A DNA stretch of 64,000 bases from Shewanella fodinae (GCF_014651955.1 NZ_BMXW01000002.1:62760-126759), one strand, 5' to 3'. Counted from the first letter of the stretch, positions 1-9,898 are shown. Numbers and translations are program-made. The notes: a model not told the origin generated them from the letters alone.

Positions 1-245
1 GAAAGCTGCCTGTTTGCTTAAAAGCCGTTCGATTTTGTGCATTTGATAGTCGCATTCGGTGCGGCTCGGCTTATAATAGGCCCCTTGAGCGCGCAGCCTT
101 GGCAATCGTGTCTCACAATTGTTAAGGTTAACGAATCCTTTGGTAATTACTGAAGGCATGCTAATTTTTAGGTTATCCTCCGGGATAAAAAGAACTAACG
201 ACCGGGCCAGCGCTGTCTGTGTCCCCTGTAATTCGTGGAAGTAAT
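1..245 (+). promoter_or_regulatory. Region upstream of proQ, no gene seen
   Basis: I see no reading frame worth calling before proQ. A TATAAT hexamer lies at 72-77 on the plus strand, but the only good -35-like hexamer (TTGATA, 43-48) is 23 bp away, which is too far for a standard sigma-70 promoter. The proQ Shine-Dalgarno GGAAG lies just before the ATG at 246. The true proQ promoter could use the TATAAT with a poor -35, or could lie elsewhere. Confidence 0.3.
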
Positions 246-917
246 ATGGAATCAACAGAAAAGTTGACCGACACCAATGCCATTCTGGCGTATTTATATG
301 AAACCTTTCCTTTATGTTTTATCGCTGAAGGTGAAGCCAAACCCTTAAAAATAGGATTATTCCAGGATTTGGCAGAACGGTTGGCCAACGATTCCAGAGT
401 CAGTAAAACCCAGCTGCGGGTCGCTCTGCGGCGTTATACCAATAGCTGGCGTTATCTGAAGTCACTCAAGGAAGGTGCACAACGGGTGGATCTGGACGGT
501 AAGCCCTGTGGCGAACTGGAACAAGAACATATCGAACATGCGCGTGCCATTCTGAAGGATAGTCAGGAAAAAGCGAAAGCTCGTCGTGCTGAAGTGGCTA
601 AAGCGGAAGGCCAGAACACTGCTGATGAGAAGCCATCCAAGCCTGCTAAAACCAAAGCGTACCGTAAACCACGCGTTGATACCGATAGCAAAAAAGTTGC
701 TATTCCTAAGGCGGCCACTCGTACCCCAGCGCCACAGCCTACAGTTAAGCTTACACCTGCCACCTTGTCCAAGTTGAACCTAGGGCAACGGGTTAATGTC
801 AAACTCGGGGTTAATCCGGTTGCTGGCATTATCCAGAATATCAATAAAGATGATATTCATGTGCAGTTGGATTCTGGGTTGACTGTTAAGGTTCATGCAG
901 AACATATTCTGCTTTAG
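246..917 (+). CDS. proQ: RNA chaperone ProQ
   Basis: ProQ is a FinO-family RNA-binding protein that stabilises small RNAs and mRNAs; in E. coli it was first known for an effect on the osmoprotectant transporter ProP. The 223-residue product has the expected layout: an N-terminal FinO-like domain (about residues 1-115, with NAILAYLYETFP near the start), a lysine/alanine/proline-rich linker (about 120-170), and a C-terminal Tudor-like domain (about 175-223, with GQRVNVKLG and AGIIQNI). The ATG at 246 is preferred to an in-frame upstream start at 219 because GGAAG lies just before it and the protein then begins MESTEKL. It is followed 38 bp later by prc, as in E. coli, so the two are probably cotranscribed. 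Confidence 0.95.
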   Translation: MESTEKLTDTNAILAYLYETFPLCFIAEGEAKPLKIGLFQDLAERLANDSRVSKTQLRVALRRYTNSWRYLKSLKEGAQRVDLDGKPCGELEQEHIEHARAILKDSQEKAKARRAEVAKAEGQNTADEKPSKPAKTKAYRKPRVDTDSKKVAIPKAATRTPAPQPTVKLTPATLSKLNLGQRVNVKLGVNPVAGIIQNINKDDIHVQLDSGLTVKVHAEHILL

Positions 918-955
918 TGCCGAAATCCAAGTAAAGATAAAGGAGTAACTTGCTG

Positions 956-3025
956 ATGCGAAAGATTATTATAGCAGCGTCACTGGCCAGTATGCTGTTG
1001 GGAAACACGGCGCTTGCTATATCACCGACAATTCCGGTCAGCGAGTTACCTGATCTCCATCAGGAGCCGCAACATCAGGTTACCAGTAAGCGGGTGGCGG
1101 GGTTGTTCACCCGTTCTCACTATCACCGTATTGAATTGGATGACGCGTTCTCCAAGAAGATCTTTGATCGATTTCTGGAGCAACTTGATTATCGGCGTAA
1201 TGTGCTGTTACAAAGTGATGTCGATAGCCTTCAGCCCTATGCGACTCAGTTCGACGATATGATTAAAACCGGTGAACTGGAACCTGCATATAAGATGTTT
1301 CATCTGGTGCAGCAACGCAGCTACGAGCGTTTTGCCTATGCGCTGAGTTTGTTGGACAAAGACAAGCCGATGAATTTCGATGTGCCTGGTGATAAGTACG
1401 TATTTGACCGTAAAGATGCTGCTTGGCCGAAAACGGAAGCCGAATTAAATGAGTTATGGCGCCAGCGAGTGAAATATGACGCCCTCAGTTTGAAGCTAAC
1501 CGGTAAAACCTGGCCAGAGACAGTGGATATTCTGCAAAAGCGCTACAACAACGCGATTAAGCGGATGAAGCAGACCAATAGCGAAGATGTGTTTCAGGGC
1601 GTCATGAATGCGTTTGCCCGCAGTATTGAGCCGCACACCAGCTATTTGTCTCCACGTAATGCTGAACGTTTTGAGATGGAGATGAATCTCAGCCTCGAAG
1701 GTATCGGCGCCGTGTTACAGATGGAAGATGATTACACTATCATTAAAAGCTTAGTCGCAGGTGGTCCAGCGGCCCTTAGCGGCAAACTTGCGGTTGATGA
1801 CAAGATTGTGGGCGTCGGCCAGGAAAATGGTGAAATGGTCGATGTCATCGGATGGCGTCTTGATGATGTGGTTGAGCTGATTAAAGGCCCCAAGGGCAGT
1901 AAAGTAACCTTGCAGGTATTGCCCAAGAAAGGTGGCTCTAACGCTAAGCCGTTCATTGTGACCATGACCCGTGACAAGATCCGTCTAGAAGATCGGGCCG
2001 CCACCTCCAAAGTGATTGTGCCTGAACAAGGGCCCTATGCTCACCGTAAAGTAGGGGTGATAACGGTCCCCGGTTTTTACATGAACCTGTCAAACGACGT
2101 GGCTAATGAGTTACAAAAACTGCAGGCTGACAAGGTCGAAGGTATCGTTATCGACTTACGTGGTAACGGTGGTGGCGCATTGACAGAAGCCACACTGATG
2201 ACCGGATTATTTATTGATCAAGGGCCGGTGGTACAGATCCGTGATGCCAGTGGTCGCATCAGTGAAAACAGTGATAATGATGGTAAGACATATTATGCTG
2301 GTCCGCTGACGCTGTTAGTTGACCGATATTCTGCTTCCGCTTCAGAGATTTTTGCTGCCGCATTGCAAGACTATGGCCGGGCGCTGATTGTGGGTGAATC
2401 CACTTTTGGTAAAGGTACTGTGCAGCAACACAAGGGCTTAGGCCGGATTTACGATATGTACGATAAGCCAATCGGCCATGTACAGTACACTATTGCCAAG
2501 TTTTACCGTATAAACGGTGGCAGTACGCAACGTAAAGGTGTAACACCGGATATTCTATTCCCGAGTGCCTTGGAAGCAGGTGAATATGGCGAGTCTGAGG
2601 AAGATAATGCCTTGCCATGGGATCAGGTTCCGCCAGCAAACTATCAGCCGCTCAACGAAATTACTAAGCCGCTGATTGCCAGCTTGGAACAGCGCCATGA
2701 GCAACGTGTAAAAAATAGTGTTGAATTCAGCTATATCATGGATGACATCAAGGAGTTCAAGAAGCATCACAAAGAAAAGAGTGTCTCACTGGTAGAAAGT
2801 GTACGCCTGAAAGACCGTGAAGACGAAGATGCCAGAGCTCTGGCGCGTCTGAATGAACGGCGTCAGGTGCATGGCCTACCAGCGCTGAAATCTCTGGAAG
2901 ATGAAGATAATGTCAGTGAGGCAGAGAAAAAGATTGCCGAGCCAGACGCCTTCCTCAACGAAGCCGTGGATATCACGCTGGATATGGTGGATTACGATAA
3001 AACCGCCAATAATCGGCTTCATTGA
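956..3025 (+). CDS. prc: Periplasmic tail-specific protease Prc (S41A)
   Basis: Prc (Tsp) is a periplasmic serine protease that degrades proteins with nonpolar C-termini, including ssrA-tagged ones, and in E. coli trims FtsI and regulates peptidoglycan hydrolases. The 689-residue product starts with a signal peptide (hydrophobic stretch ending near ALA), then an N-terminal helical region, a PDZ domain (about 235-325), and the S41 catalytic core. The Ser-Lys dyad is visible: Ser461 in YSASASEIF and Lys486 in FGKGTVQ, 25 residues apart as in E. coli (Ser452/Lys477). ATG 956 is preferred over TTG 950 because AAGGAG at 940-945 is ten bases before the ATG and only four before the TTG. A strong terminator follows. 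Confidence 0.97.
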   Translation: MRKIIIAASLASMLLGNTALAISPTIPVSELPDLHQEPQHQVTSKRVAGLFTRSHYHRIELDDAFSKKIFDRFLEQLDYRRNVLLQSDVDSLQPYATQFDDMIKTGELEPAYKMFHLVQQRSYERFAYALSLLDKDKPMNFDVPGDKYVFDRKDAAWPKTEAELNELWRQRVKYDALSLKLTGKTWPETVDILQKRYNNAIKRMKQTNSEDVFQGVMNAFARSIEPHTSYLSPRNAERFEMEMNLSLEGIGAVLQMEDDYTIIKSLVAGGPAALSGKLAVDDKIVGVGQENGEMVDVIGWRLDDVVELIKGPKGSKVTLQVLPKKGGSNAKPFIVTMTRDKIRLEDRAATSKVIVPEQGPYAHRKVGVITVPGFYMNLSNDVANELQKLQADKVEGIVIDLRGNGGGALTEATLMTGLFIDQGPVVQIRDASGRISENSDNDGKTYYAGPLTLLVDRYSASASEIFAAALQDYGRALIVGESTFGKGTVQQHKGLGRIYDMYDKPIGHVQYTIAKFYRINGGSTQRKGVTPDILFPSALEAGEYGESEEDNALPWDQVPPANYQPLNEITKPLIASLEQRHEQRVKNSVEFSYIMDDIKEFKKHHKEKSVSLVESVRLKDREDEDARALARLNERRQVHGLPALKSLEDEDNVSEAEKKIAEPDAFLNEAVDITLDMVDYDKTANNRLH

Positions 3026-3037
3026 TTTCTGTTAGAG

Positions 3038-3064
3038 AAAAAACGCGCTGATAGCGCGTTTTTT
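3038..3064 (+). terminator. Rho-independent terminator after prc
   Basis: The 12-bp arms AAAAAACGCGCT (3038-3049) and AGCGCGTTTTTT (3053-3064) flank a three-base loop, and the right arm ends in the T tract. It lies 13 bp after the prc stop and separates proQ-prc from pepN. Confidence 0.9.
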
Positions 3065-3140
3065 CTTCATTCAGCGTTAAGCTGAATACTCAGTACTAAC
3101 ATCATTTGTTTCATTCATTTTGTCGTCAAGGTCTGCTCTT

Positions 3141-5714
3141 ATGTCTCAAAATGTCAATCAGCCCGCCAGCAAACGCCTGGCCGATTATCAACCGCCTTTG
3201 TTCTTAATCCCAGAATTATCGTTATCATTCAGGTTAATCCCTGACGCGACAATAGTGACGGCTACCAGCCAAGTGCGGCGTAACGGTGATCATCAGCAGC
3301 CTTTGGTGCTGGATGGCGAAGAATTAGATTTACTGAGTGTCAAGGTAAACGGTGAACCTGTGGCGGTGACACAATTGCCTGGAAAACTGCAATTGGAGAC
3401 GCACCTAAATGAGTTTGAACTGACACTGGTAACGCGCATCAACCCCCAGGGTAACTCTAGCCTTGAAGGGCTTTATATGTCTGATGGCGCTTACTGCACC
3501 CAGTGTGAAGCCGAAGGCTTCCGTCGCATTACTTACTTTCTCGACCGCCCAGATGTGCTGGCCAAATACAGTGTGCGCATTGAAGCGCCGCAGTCCTTTA
3601 AGTATCTATTGAGCAACGGTAACAAAGTTGACAGCGGGGAACTGGCCGATGGCTGGCATTTCGCGTGCTGGCAAGATCCGTTCCCCAAGCCTTGTTATCT
3701 GTTTGCGCTGGTTGCCGGAGATATGGACCTGCTGCAAGACAGTTTTCGCACAGCAAGTGGCCGCGAAGTGAAGCTGCAGGTATTTGTCGATAAAGGCAAT
3801 CTGCATAAAGCTCACCACGCCATGGCGTCATTGAAGAAAGCGATGGCTTGGGATGAGCGTCGCTTTGGACTGGAATATGACCTCGATATCTACATGATTG
3901 TTGCCGTAGACTTTTTCAACATGGGGGCGATGGAAAACAAAGGCCTGAATATTTTCAATACCAAATATGTTCTGGCGGATCGCGAGAGTGCCACCGACGA
4001 TGACTTCCACGGTATTGAGTCAGTGATTGGTCATGAATATTTCCATAACTGGACTGGCGATAGAGTCACTTGCCGCGATTGGTTCCAATTGAGCTTGAAA
4101 GAAGGGCTGACTGTATTCCGTGATCAGGAGTTCAGCTCCGACGTAGGTTCTCGTCCGGTAAATCGCATTCATGCGATTAAGGTTATTAAAAACCAGCAAT
4201 TTGCCGAAGACGCGGGGCCGATGTCGCATCCCATTCGGCCGGAAGAAGTGATTGAAATGAATAACTTCTATACCGTGACGGTTTACAACAAAGGCGCAGA
4301 AGTTATCCGTATGATGCACACCTTGCTTGGTGAAGCTGGATTCCAGGCCGGTATGAAACTCTATTTTGCTCGGCATGATGGACAAGCGGTGACGTGTGAT
4401 GATTTTGTGCAGGCGATGCAGGATGCCAGCGGTAAAGATCTGACACAATTCCGCCGTTGGTACAGCCAGGCAGGCACGCCACAAGTTGACGTGGACGATA
4501 GCTATGACGCACAGACGGGGAGTTATCGATTAACGCTGCGACAGCATACGCCACAGCGGGCAGGTGAAGCCGCAAAATTGCCACTGCATATTCCGTTTAG
4601 TGTCGAATTGCTGGATGCTCAGGGTCAATCACTGGCTAATCAAGTGCTGGACTTTACTGAAAGTGAACAGACTTTTGAGTTTCAGGGACTTCCCGCCGCA
4701 GTGATCCCTTCTTTATTGCAGGATTTCTCGGCACCAGTGCGTTTGTCATATGACTTCACCATTGAACAACTGCTGGTGCTCATGGCCAGTGCCAGCAGTG
4801 AAGTGGCACGCTGGGACGCGTCAGTCACACTGTTTAGTCGCGCAGTGTGGGACAACGTTAGTCGGTTACAGCGGCAGCAGAGCATGCTGCTTGATAATCG
4901 AGTGATTGATGCGTTCCGTGGCGTTATTTTGAGTGCTGAGCTCGATCATGCGTTGGCTGCGGAAATCTTGAAGATGCCTTCTGTGGCTACGCTGATGGAA
5001 CAAGTCACGCAAGTGGATTTGGATGCGTTGCTGTGTGCCCGTGACTATGTCATAGATGCTATCGCCACAGCTTGTGAAGACGAAGCGCTGGCGCGTTATC
5101 AGGTGTTGCATGGGGTTGATGACGCAGGCAGTCGTGCATTTGCCAACGCTTTATTAGTGTTGTTAGCCCGTGGCGCCGATGGCCATGAAGCGCTGCTGCA
5201 GCAACAGTTTGCCCAAGCTAATAACATGACAGCAGCACTGGGCGCACTGAGTGCTGCGGTTGAAGGTAACAGTGATTGCCGCGACGCTTTACTTGATGCT
5301 TTTGAACAGCGTTGGCAGCAGACACCATTAGTCATGGACAAATGGTTCTCCTTGCAGGCAAATATCAATGCCCCAGAGGTGTTGCAACGGTTGCAAAAGT
5401 TACAGCAGCATTCGGCATTCAGCATGGGGAATCCCAACCGTGTCCGCTCTTTATTGGGCACATTTGCGGCGGCCAATATCGCCCAATTCCATCGTGCAGA
5501 TGGGGCGGGTTACCGCTTCATGACGGATATTATCAAGCAACTCAACGGCAGCAATCCACAAGTGGCTGCTCGGATAATCACACCGTTGATCCAGTTTGGT
5601 AAACTGGACGCGGGTAGGCAGCAACTGCTTAAGCAATGCTTGCACCAATTACTGGAATTGCCTGCGTTGTCACGTGATCTCTATGAAAAAGTCAGTAAGG
5701 CACTACAGGCTTGA
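3141..5714 (+). CDS. pepN: Aminopeptidase N (M1 zinc metallopeptidase)
   Basis: PepN is a cytoplasmic broad-specificity aminopeptidase that removes N-terminal residues from peptides late in ATP-dependent protein breakdown. The 857-residue product matches the E. coli enzyme in length (870). The substrate-anchoring motif GAMEN is at 262-266. The zinc site is HEYFH (His298, His302, catalytic Glu299) with the third ligand Glu321 in LKEGLT, almost the same numbering as E. coli. ATG 3141 is chosen over an in-frame TTG at 3120: AAGG lies nine bases before the ATG and the upstream residues are poorly composed. A DUF2835 gene follows after 24 bp, probably in the same transcript. Confidence 0.97.
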   Translation: MSQNVNQPASKRLADYQPPLFLIPELSLSFRLIPDATIVTATSQVRRNGDHQQPLVLDGEELDLLSVKVNGEPVAVTQLPGKLQLETHLNEFELTLVTRINPQGNSSLEGLYMSDGAYCTQCEAEGFRRITYFLDRPDVLAKYSVRIEAPQSFKYLLSNGNKVDSGELADGWHFACWQDPFPKPCYLFALVAGDMDLLQDSFRTASGREVKLQVFVDKGNLHKAHHAMASLKKAMAWDERRFGLEYDLDIYMIVAVDFFNMGAMENKGLNIFNTKYVLADRESATDDDFHGIESVIGHEYFHNWTGDRVTCRDWFQLSLKEGLTVFRDQEFSSDVGSRPVNRIHAIKVIKNQQFAEDAGPMSHPIRPEEVIEMNNFYTVTVYNKGAEVIRMMHTLLGEAGFQAGMKLYFARHDGQAVTCDDFVQAMQDASGKDLTQFRRWYSQAGTPQVDVDDSYDAQTGSYRLTLRQHTPQRAGEAAKLPLHIPFSVELLDAQGQSLANQVLDFTESEQTFEFQGLPAAVIPSLLQDFSAPVRLSYDFTIEQLLVLMASASSEVARWDASVTLFSRAVWDNVSRLQRQQSMLLDNRVIDAFRGVILSAELDHALAAEILKMPSVATLMEQVTQVDLDALLCARDYVIDAIATACEDEALARYQVLHGVDDAGSRAFANALLVLLARGADGHEALLQQQFAQANNMTAALGALSAAVEGNSDCRDALLDAFEQRWQQTPLVMDKWFSLQANINAPEVLQRLQKLQQHSAFSMGNPNRVRSLLGTFAAANIAQFHRADGAGYRFMTDIIKQLNGSNPQVAARIITPLIQFGKLDAGRQQLLKQCLHQLLELPALSRDLYEKVSKALQA

Positions 5715-5738
5715 AATGCCTGTAAGAAGGGATAAACA

Positions 5739-5954
5739 ATGGAGTTCTATTTCCGACTTAATTTGAGCTTTGAAGAGTTTAAGCCATATTACCAAGGGAT
5801 GGCAGAAGCTGTTCAAGTGCGGGATATCCATGGCAAGATCCTGCAGATAAACGGCCGTCATTTTAGGCAATTTCTTAGCGCTAATGGGATCCACGGTCAG
5901 TTTAAGCTGGTTGTTGATAGACAAGGAAATTTTCAATCCATTACACGGATATAA
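5739..5954 (+). CDS. DUF2835 family small protein
   Basis: This 71-residue protein (MEFYFRLNLSFEEFKPYY at the start) resembles the DUF2835 family, small gammaproteobacterial proteins with no assigned function. It has no signal peptide or membrane segment. It has a good Shine-Dalgarno (AGAAGG, 5725-5730) and a strong terminator just after its stop. It lies 24 bp downstream of pepN, so the two are probably cotranscribed, but nothing in the sequence ties it to peptidase function. Confidence 0.8.
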   Translation: MEFYFRLNLSFEEFKPYYQGMAEAVQVRDIHGKILQINGRHFRQFLSANGIHGQFKLVVDRQGNFQSITRI

Positions 5955-5973
5955 TACTGTTTTATAGTGTATT

Positions 5974-6004
5974 AAGCCCTGAGCGATGATCTCGGGGCTT
6001 TTTT
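5974..6004 (+). terminator. Rho-independent terminator after DUF2835 gene
   Basis: Arms AAGCCCTGAG (5974-5983) and CTCGGGGCTT (5991-6000), pairing with one G-T wobble, flank a seven-base loop and are followed by TTTT. It ends the pepN-DUF2835 unit. Confidence 0.85.
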
Positions 6005-6435
6005 GTGTAACTTGCACAGAGACTCGGCTGTTATATACGTCAATATTTTTTATAAAATATCGTATATTTTTTAGTCATAATTAAGCGTTACCTTACGTAA
6101 AGGTAAATTTTATTTATAAGTTAAAAAATATAGAGTAAAAGCTTAAAACGTTTGAATGAGTACCAGTATTATTGTTGTGGGTTTGCGCATTTTTTAATCC
6201 TTTGAATATCATCCGGTTATATGTATTTTTAAGTTGTCAGACCAATTTACATTCAGTCATTTCAAAAATTCCCTCGTTGTTTTACACATAAAAATCACTT
6301 AAGTGCCCAAAAAGTCTAATATTTTGTGACTTGCTAGGTGCCGTTAATTGTTGTAACTCTAATGTTACCTGCCGGCTAACTAGATGTTGGTTCTCAATCT
6401 TAAACAACGCAACCGGTAGGGATGGAGAAGCTAAC
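6005..6435 (+). promoter_or_regulatory. AT-rich region upstream of the DUF1302-RND operon
   Basis: This 431-bp gap is noticeably more AT-rich than its surroundings and holds no convincing gene. It contains an inverted repeat TTACCTT (6088-6094) / AAGGTAA (6100-6106) with five bases between the arms, which could be an operator. The Shine-Dalgarno GGAG of the next gene is at 6424-6427. I could not pick a single promoter with confidence because -10-like hexamers are abundant in AT-rich DNA. Confidence 0.4.
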
Positions 6436-8475
6436 ATGACGATGAAAACAACGTTCAAAAAGTCGGTGGTCACATTGGGGGTGATATCGGCACTGAACCT
6501 AGGGCTACTCTCTTCAGCAGCAGCCGTGTCCTTTAATTGGGGCGAAGTCGAGGGTTCATTTGATTCAACCTGGACCTTGGGTGCCAGTTGGCGGGTTGCA
6601 GGTCGCGACTGGGATGGCCAGATCGGTAAAGTGAATCAACCGCAGTTTGATTGGCGCGGATATTCAGCATTTGGCGATACTCGCTACACTGCCGCCGAAA
6701 TCTGGGCTCAGCCTGGGTCATATTCCAGCAACAATGACATGAGCAACCTGCTGTATGCCAAGGAAGACACTACCTCAGAGATCTTCAAAGGCTTGCACGA
6801 GTTACAGTTGAAATACCGTAACTATGGGGTGTTTGCCCGAGGTATGTATTTTTATGATCGTAAACTCAATAACGGCGATTTTGGTTACACCAATCCGCTG
6901 ACAGGCAAGGAATATGATCCTTGCGCCGATAATCGTGCCAGTGAAGTGCAGTGTAAGGATATCCGACTGCTGGATGCCTTTGTGTACGCAAACTTTGAAC
7001 TGAACGATGGCAAAAATCCACTGGCAGTTCGCATCGGCCAACAGGTGGTTTCCTGGGGGGAGAGCACGCTGATATCGCACGGTATTGCCGAAATAAATCC
7101 TGTGGACCTGAATATTTTGTATGTACCAGGTGCAGAGCTGAAAGAGGCTTTCAGGCCTCAGGGGATGATTTGGGCGTCATTAGGTGTCACTGAAAATCTA
7201 TCATTGGAAGCGTTTTATCAATACGATTGGGAGCCGATCTGGGTACCTGCTCCCGGTTCGATTTTTGCGACCAATGATTTTGTTGGCTATGGCGGTTATT
7301 CGCAGAACGCGCAATTAGGGTTTAATGCTAATCCTGATATCAATCTCGATTTCGTCGAGCAGGAATATAGCTATCTTGCCAACCTTATTGCTAGTGGTGC
7401 TCCCGTGTCGGCAGCAACACTGGCACAGATGGCACTGGCTTATCCAACGAAAGTCACCTTGGTACAAGATGAAGCTAAACCTAGTGATAGCGGCCAGTAT
7501 GGTATTAAGGTCAATTATTACGCACCAGAGCTGGGTGAAACCGAATTCGGTTTTTACTTCATGAATTACCACAGCCGTAGGCCACTTATCAGTGGTACGG
7601 CGGCCAATTTTACCACTTCGGCACTGATGAGTGATTTAGCTGTATTGGGGCAGAATGCTGGTCAGATAAACCGTCAGTTGCTGCTGAGTTTACAGAGTTT
7701 CTCTAAAGCACAGGTGGTTTACCCTGAAGATATCAAGCTTTACGGATTCAGCTTTAATACCTTGGTAGGTGACACCTCGGTAGCAGGTGAAATCGCTTAT
7801 CGCAAAGATGAACCGTTGCAGATTGACGATGTGGAGTTGTTGTTTGCGGGAATGCCACAGCAGTTGGCCAATGCTGGACTTCGGCCTGATCTCAATGGCA
7901 TTTCACAGATGGACACTGTGGCACCCGGGGAAACTGTTGATGGTTTTATCCGCCGCGATACCACTCAGGCGCAGGTGACATTAACCCATCTATTTGGCCC
8001 AACACTGGGCTTTGACAATCTCACCATGTTGGCCGAGGTGGGCGGTGTCTGGATTGGTAATATGCCAGGCTTTAATGAGCTACGTCTCAATGGCCCAGGC
8101 ACCAGTCGTAGTGGTGGTAATCCTGATATGCCCGGAATAATTCAGGCGCTGCAAGATGGGCCAGAGACCAATCCGTTCCCTACAGCCTTTGCTTGGGGTT
8201 ACCGCTTGGTGGCAAAAGCTGATCTGAACAACCTGTATGCCGGGATCAACGCTTCGCCTAGAATCGTGTTTTCGCACGATGTTAACGGGATAACACCAGA
8301 TCCGCTGTTTTTGTTTACCGAAGGGCGTAAATCGGTGGCATTAGGGATCAGTTTTGATTACCAGAGCCGTTGGGGGGCAGATCTGTCTTACAACAACTTC
8401 TTTGGTGGCGTGGGAACCACCAATGCCATGGCTGATCGCGATTATATTTCGTTCAGCATTAAGTACTCGCTGTAA
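6436..8475 (+). CDS. DUF1302 family outer-membrane protein
   Basis: This 679-residue protein has a signal peptide (KKSVV then a hydrophobic stretch ending in SSAAA, cleavage near residue 32). The mature N-terminus (FNWGEVEGSFDSTWTLGASW) is typical of DUF1302 proteins, and the body alternates aromatic and polar residues as in a beta-barrel. It is predicted to sit in the outer membrane; no substrate is known. The ATG at 6436 follows GGAG by eight bases; a longer in-frame start at 6331 would add Cys-rich sequence before the signal peptide and is rejected. It is the first gene of a tight four-gene operon with DUF1329, YCF48 and RND genes (gaps of 14, 47 and 12 bp), so it may be the outer-membrane channel or acceptor of that transporter. 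Confidence 0.85.
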   Translation: MTMKTTFKKSVVTLGVISALNLGLLSSAAAVSFNWGEVEGSFDSTWTLGASWRVAGRDWDGQIGKVNQPQFDWRGYSAFGDTRYTAAEIWAQPGSYSSNNDMSNLLYAKEDTTSEIFKGLHELQLKYRNYGVFARGMYFYDRKLNNGDFGYTNPLTGKEYDPCADNRASEVQCKDIRLLDAFVYANFELNDGKNPLAVRIGQQVVSWGESTLISHGIAEINPVDLNILYVPGAELKEAFRPQGMIWASLGVTENLSLEAFYQYDWEPIWVPAPGSIFATNDFVGYGGYSQNAQLGFNANPDINLDFVEQEYSYLANLIASGAPVSAATLAQMALAYPTKVTLVQDEAKPSDSGQYGIKVNYYAPELGETEFGFYFMNYHSRRPLISGTAANFTTSALMSDLAVLGQNAGQINRQLLLSLQSFSKAQVVYPEDIKLYGFSFNTLVGDTSVAGEIAYRKDEPLQIDDVELLFAGMPQQLANAGLRPDLNGISQMDTVAPGETVDGFIRRDTTQAQVTLTHLFGPTLGFDNLTMLAEVGGVWIGNMPGFNELRLNGPGTSRSGGNPDMPGIIQALQDGPETNPFPTAFAWGYRLVAKADLNNLYAGINASPRIVFSHDVNGITPDPLFLFTEGRKSVALGISFDYQSRWGADLSYNNFFGGVGTTNAMADRDYISFSIKYSL

Positions 8476-8489
8476 AGAGGACAATAACG

Positions 8490-9851
8490 ATGAAAGCTAT
8501 GACACAACTGACAGCGGTTGTCATCATGATGCTGGGGAGCAGCGTGCAGGCACAAGTGTCCGAAACCGAGGCTGCCAGATTAGGCAAGGATTTAACGCCG
8601 TTAGGCGCTCAGATGGCGGGCAATCAAGACGGCTCGATTCCTGCTTGGACCGGAGGTATTACCAAACCGCCAGCAGGTTATCAAAAAGGTATGCATCATC
8701 CGGATCCGTTCCCAGATGACAAGCCATTATACACAGTCACCAGCGCCAATTTAGCTCAATACAAGTCGTTGTTGAGTCCTGGACAGCAGAAACTGTTTGA
8801 ACTGTATCCCGATAGTTTCAAGATGCACGTATATCAGACCCGTAGAACCGCATCGGTGCCCCAATATATCTATGATGCGACTCGCGCTAATGCTACATCA
8901 GCGGTGTTAGTGGCAGGGGGAAACGGTGTTGACGGTGCCGCGAAAGGGATCCCATTTCCTATTCCAGCCAATGGCTTGGAAGCCATATGGAACCATATTC
9001 TTAGGTTTCGCGGGGTCGATATTGCCACCCATCGCGGGCAGGCCGCACCTACAGCTTCTGGTGACTACACACTGGTAGAAATGGAGGAAGAAATTCGTTT
9101 TGAATATTCCCGCCCGGAAGAAACCCTGGAGCAGTTACGTAAAGATAACTTGATCTTCAGTTTCAAACAGGTTGTTACACAACCTGCGCGTCTGGCTGGG
9201 ACTGCGTTGTTGGTTAAAGAAACCATGGATCAGGAAAAAGAACCCAGACAGGCGTGGACCTATAACACCGGACAGCGACGGGTACGTAAGGCCCCAAATG
9301 TGGCATTTGATACACCCGGAACCGTGTCTGATGGGTTACGTACCACCGATGACTTTGACATGTTTAACGGCTCGCCTTCACGTTACAACTGGGAGTTGCT
9401 AGGTAAGCAAGAGCTATTGATCCCTTATAACGACTACCGGTTGCATTCTGATAAATTGCAGTACAGTGACATTCTCAAGAAAGGTCATATCAATCCGGAT
9501 GTGGTGCGTTATGAGAAACATCGGGTGTGGGTAGTCAAAGCGACTCTGAAAGAGGGGATGCGCCATATCTACAAGACCCGGGTATTTTATCTTGACGAAG
9601 ACTCTTGGCAGATCTCTGTCGCAGATCTGTATGACAATCGCGATGAGTTATACCGGGTAGTACAAGCGCACGGGCTCAACTATTACGAAGTGCCGGTGCA
9701 ATGGAGTACCTTGGAGGTCTATCACGATCTGCAGTCACGCCGTTATCTGGCGTTGGGACTGGATAACCAGTCTCCGATGTATGATTTCGATGCCAAACTT
9801 ACAGAAGCTAACTTCACCCCAGCGTCATTGCGCCGGGACGGGATACGTTAA
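8490..9851 (+). CDS. DUF1329 family periplasmic protein
   Basis: This 453-residue protein has an N-terminal signal peptide (hydrophobic segment ending SSVQA) and the start of the mature DUF1329 domain (VSETEAARLGKDLTPLGAQ). From memory, DUF1329 proteins are grouped with LolA/LolB-like lipid-binding folds; that assignment is not shown by the sequence itself. AAGAGG lies nine bases before the ATG. It lies 14 bp after the DUF1302 gene, a pairing that recurs in many proteobacteria. A periplasmic carrier that hands a hydrophobic compound between the RND transporter and the outer-membrane protein is a reasonable inference, not a demonstrated role. Confidence 0.85.
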   Translation: MKAMTQLTAVVIMMLGSSVQAQVSETEAARLGKDLTPLGAQMAGNQDGSIPAWTGGITKPPAGYQKGMHHPDPFPDDKPLYTVTSANLAQYKSLLSPGQQKLFELYPDSFKMHVYQTRRTASVPQYIYDATRANATSAVLVAGGNGVDGAAKGIPFPIPANGLEAIWNHILRFRGVDIATHRGQAAPTASGDYTLVEMEEEIRFEYSRPEETLEQLRKDNLIFSFKQVVTQPARLAGTALLVKETMDQEKEPRQAWTYNTGQRRVRKAPNVAFDTPGTVSDGLRTTDDFDMFNGSPSRYNWELLGKQELLIPYNDYRLHSDKLQYSDILKKGHINPDVVRYEKHRVWVVKATLKEGMRHIYKTRVFYLDEDSWQISVADLYDNRDELYRVVQAHGLNYYEVPVQWSTLEVYHDLQSRRYLALGLDNQSPMYDFDAKLTEANFTPASLRRDGIR

Positions 9852-9862
9852 TTGTTAACTAT

Positions 9863-9880
9863 GGGGCAGCAGGCTGCCCC
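9863..9880 (+). other. Intercistronic hairpin between DUF1329 and YCF48 genes
   Basis: Perfect arms GGGGCAGC (9863-9870) and GCTGCCCC (9873-9880) are followed by TTCATTT. The U tract is too broken for a strong terminator. It may attenuate or stabilise the mRNA, which would lower expression of the downstream YCF48 and RND genes relative to the first two. Confidence 0.5.
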
Positions 9881-9898
9881 TTCATTTAAGGCGACAAG

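Noticed and set aside
43..77. TTGATA and TATAAT before proQ as a promoter
   Set aside because: The spacing of 23 bp is too long for sigma-70; kept only as a low-confidence region.
4020..4484. 154-codon minus-strand frame inside pepN
   Set aside because: It lies wholly opposite the zinc-site region of pepN, has no ribosome site and no recognisable motif.
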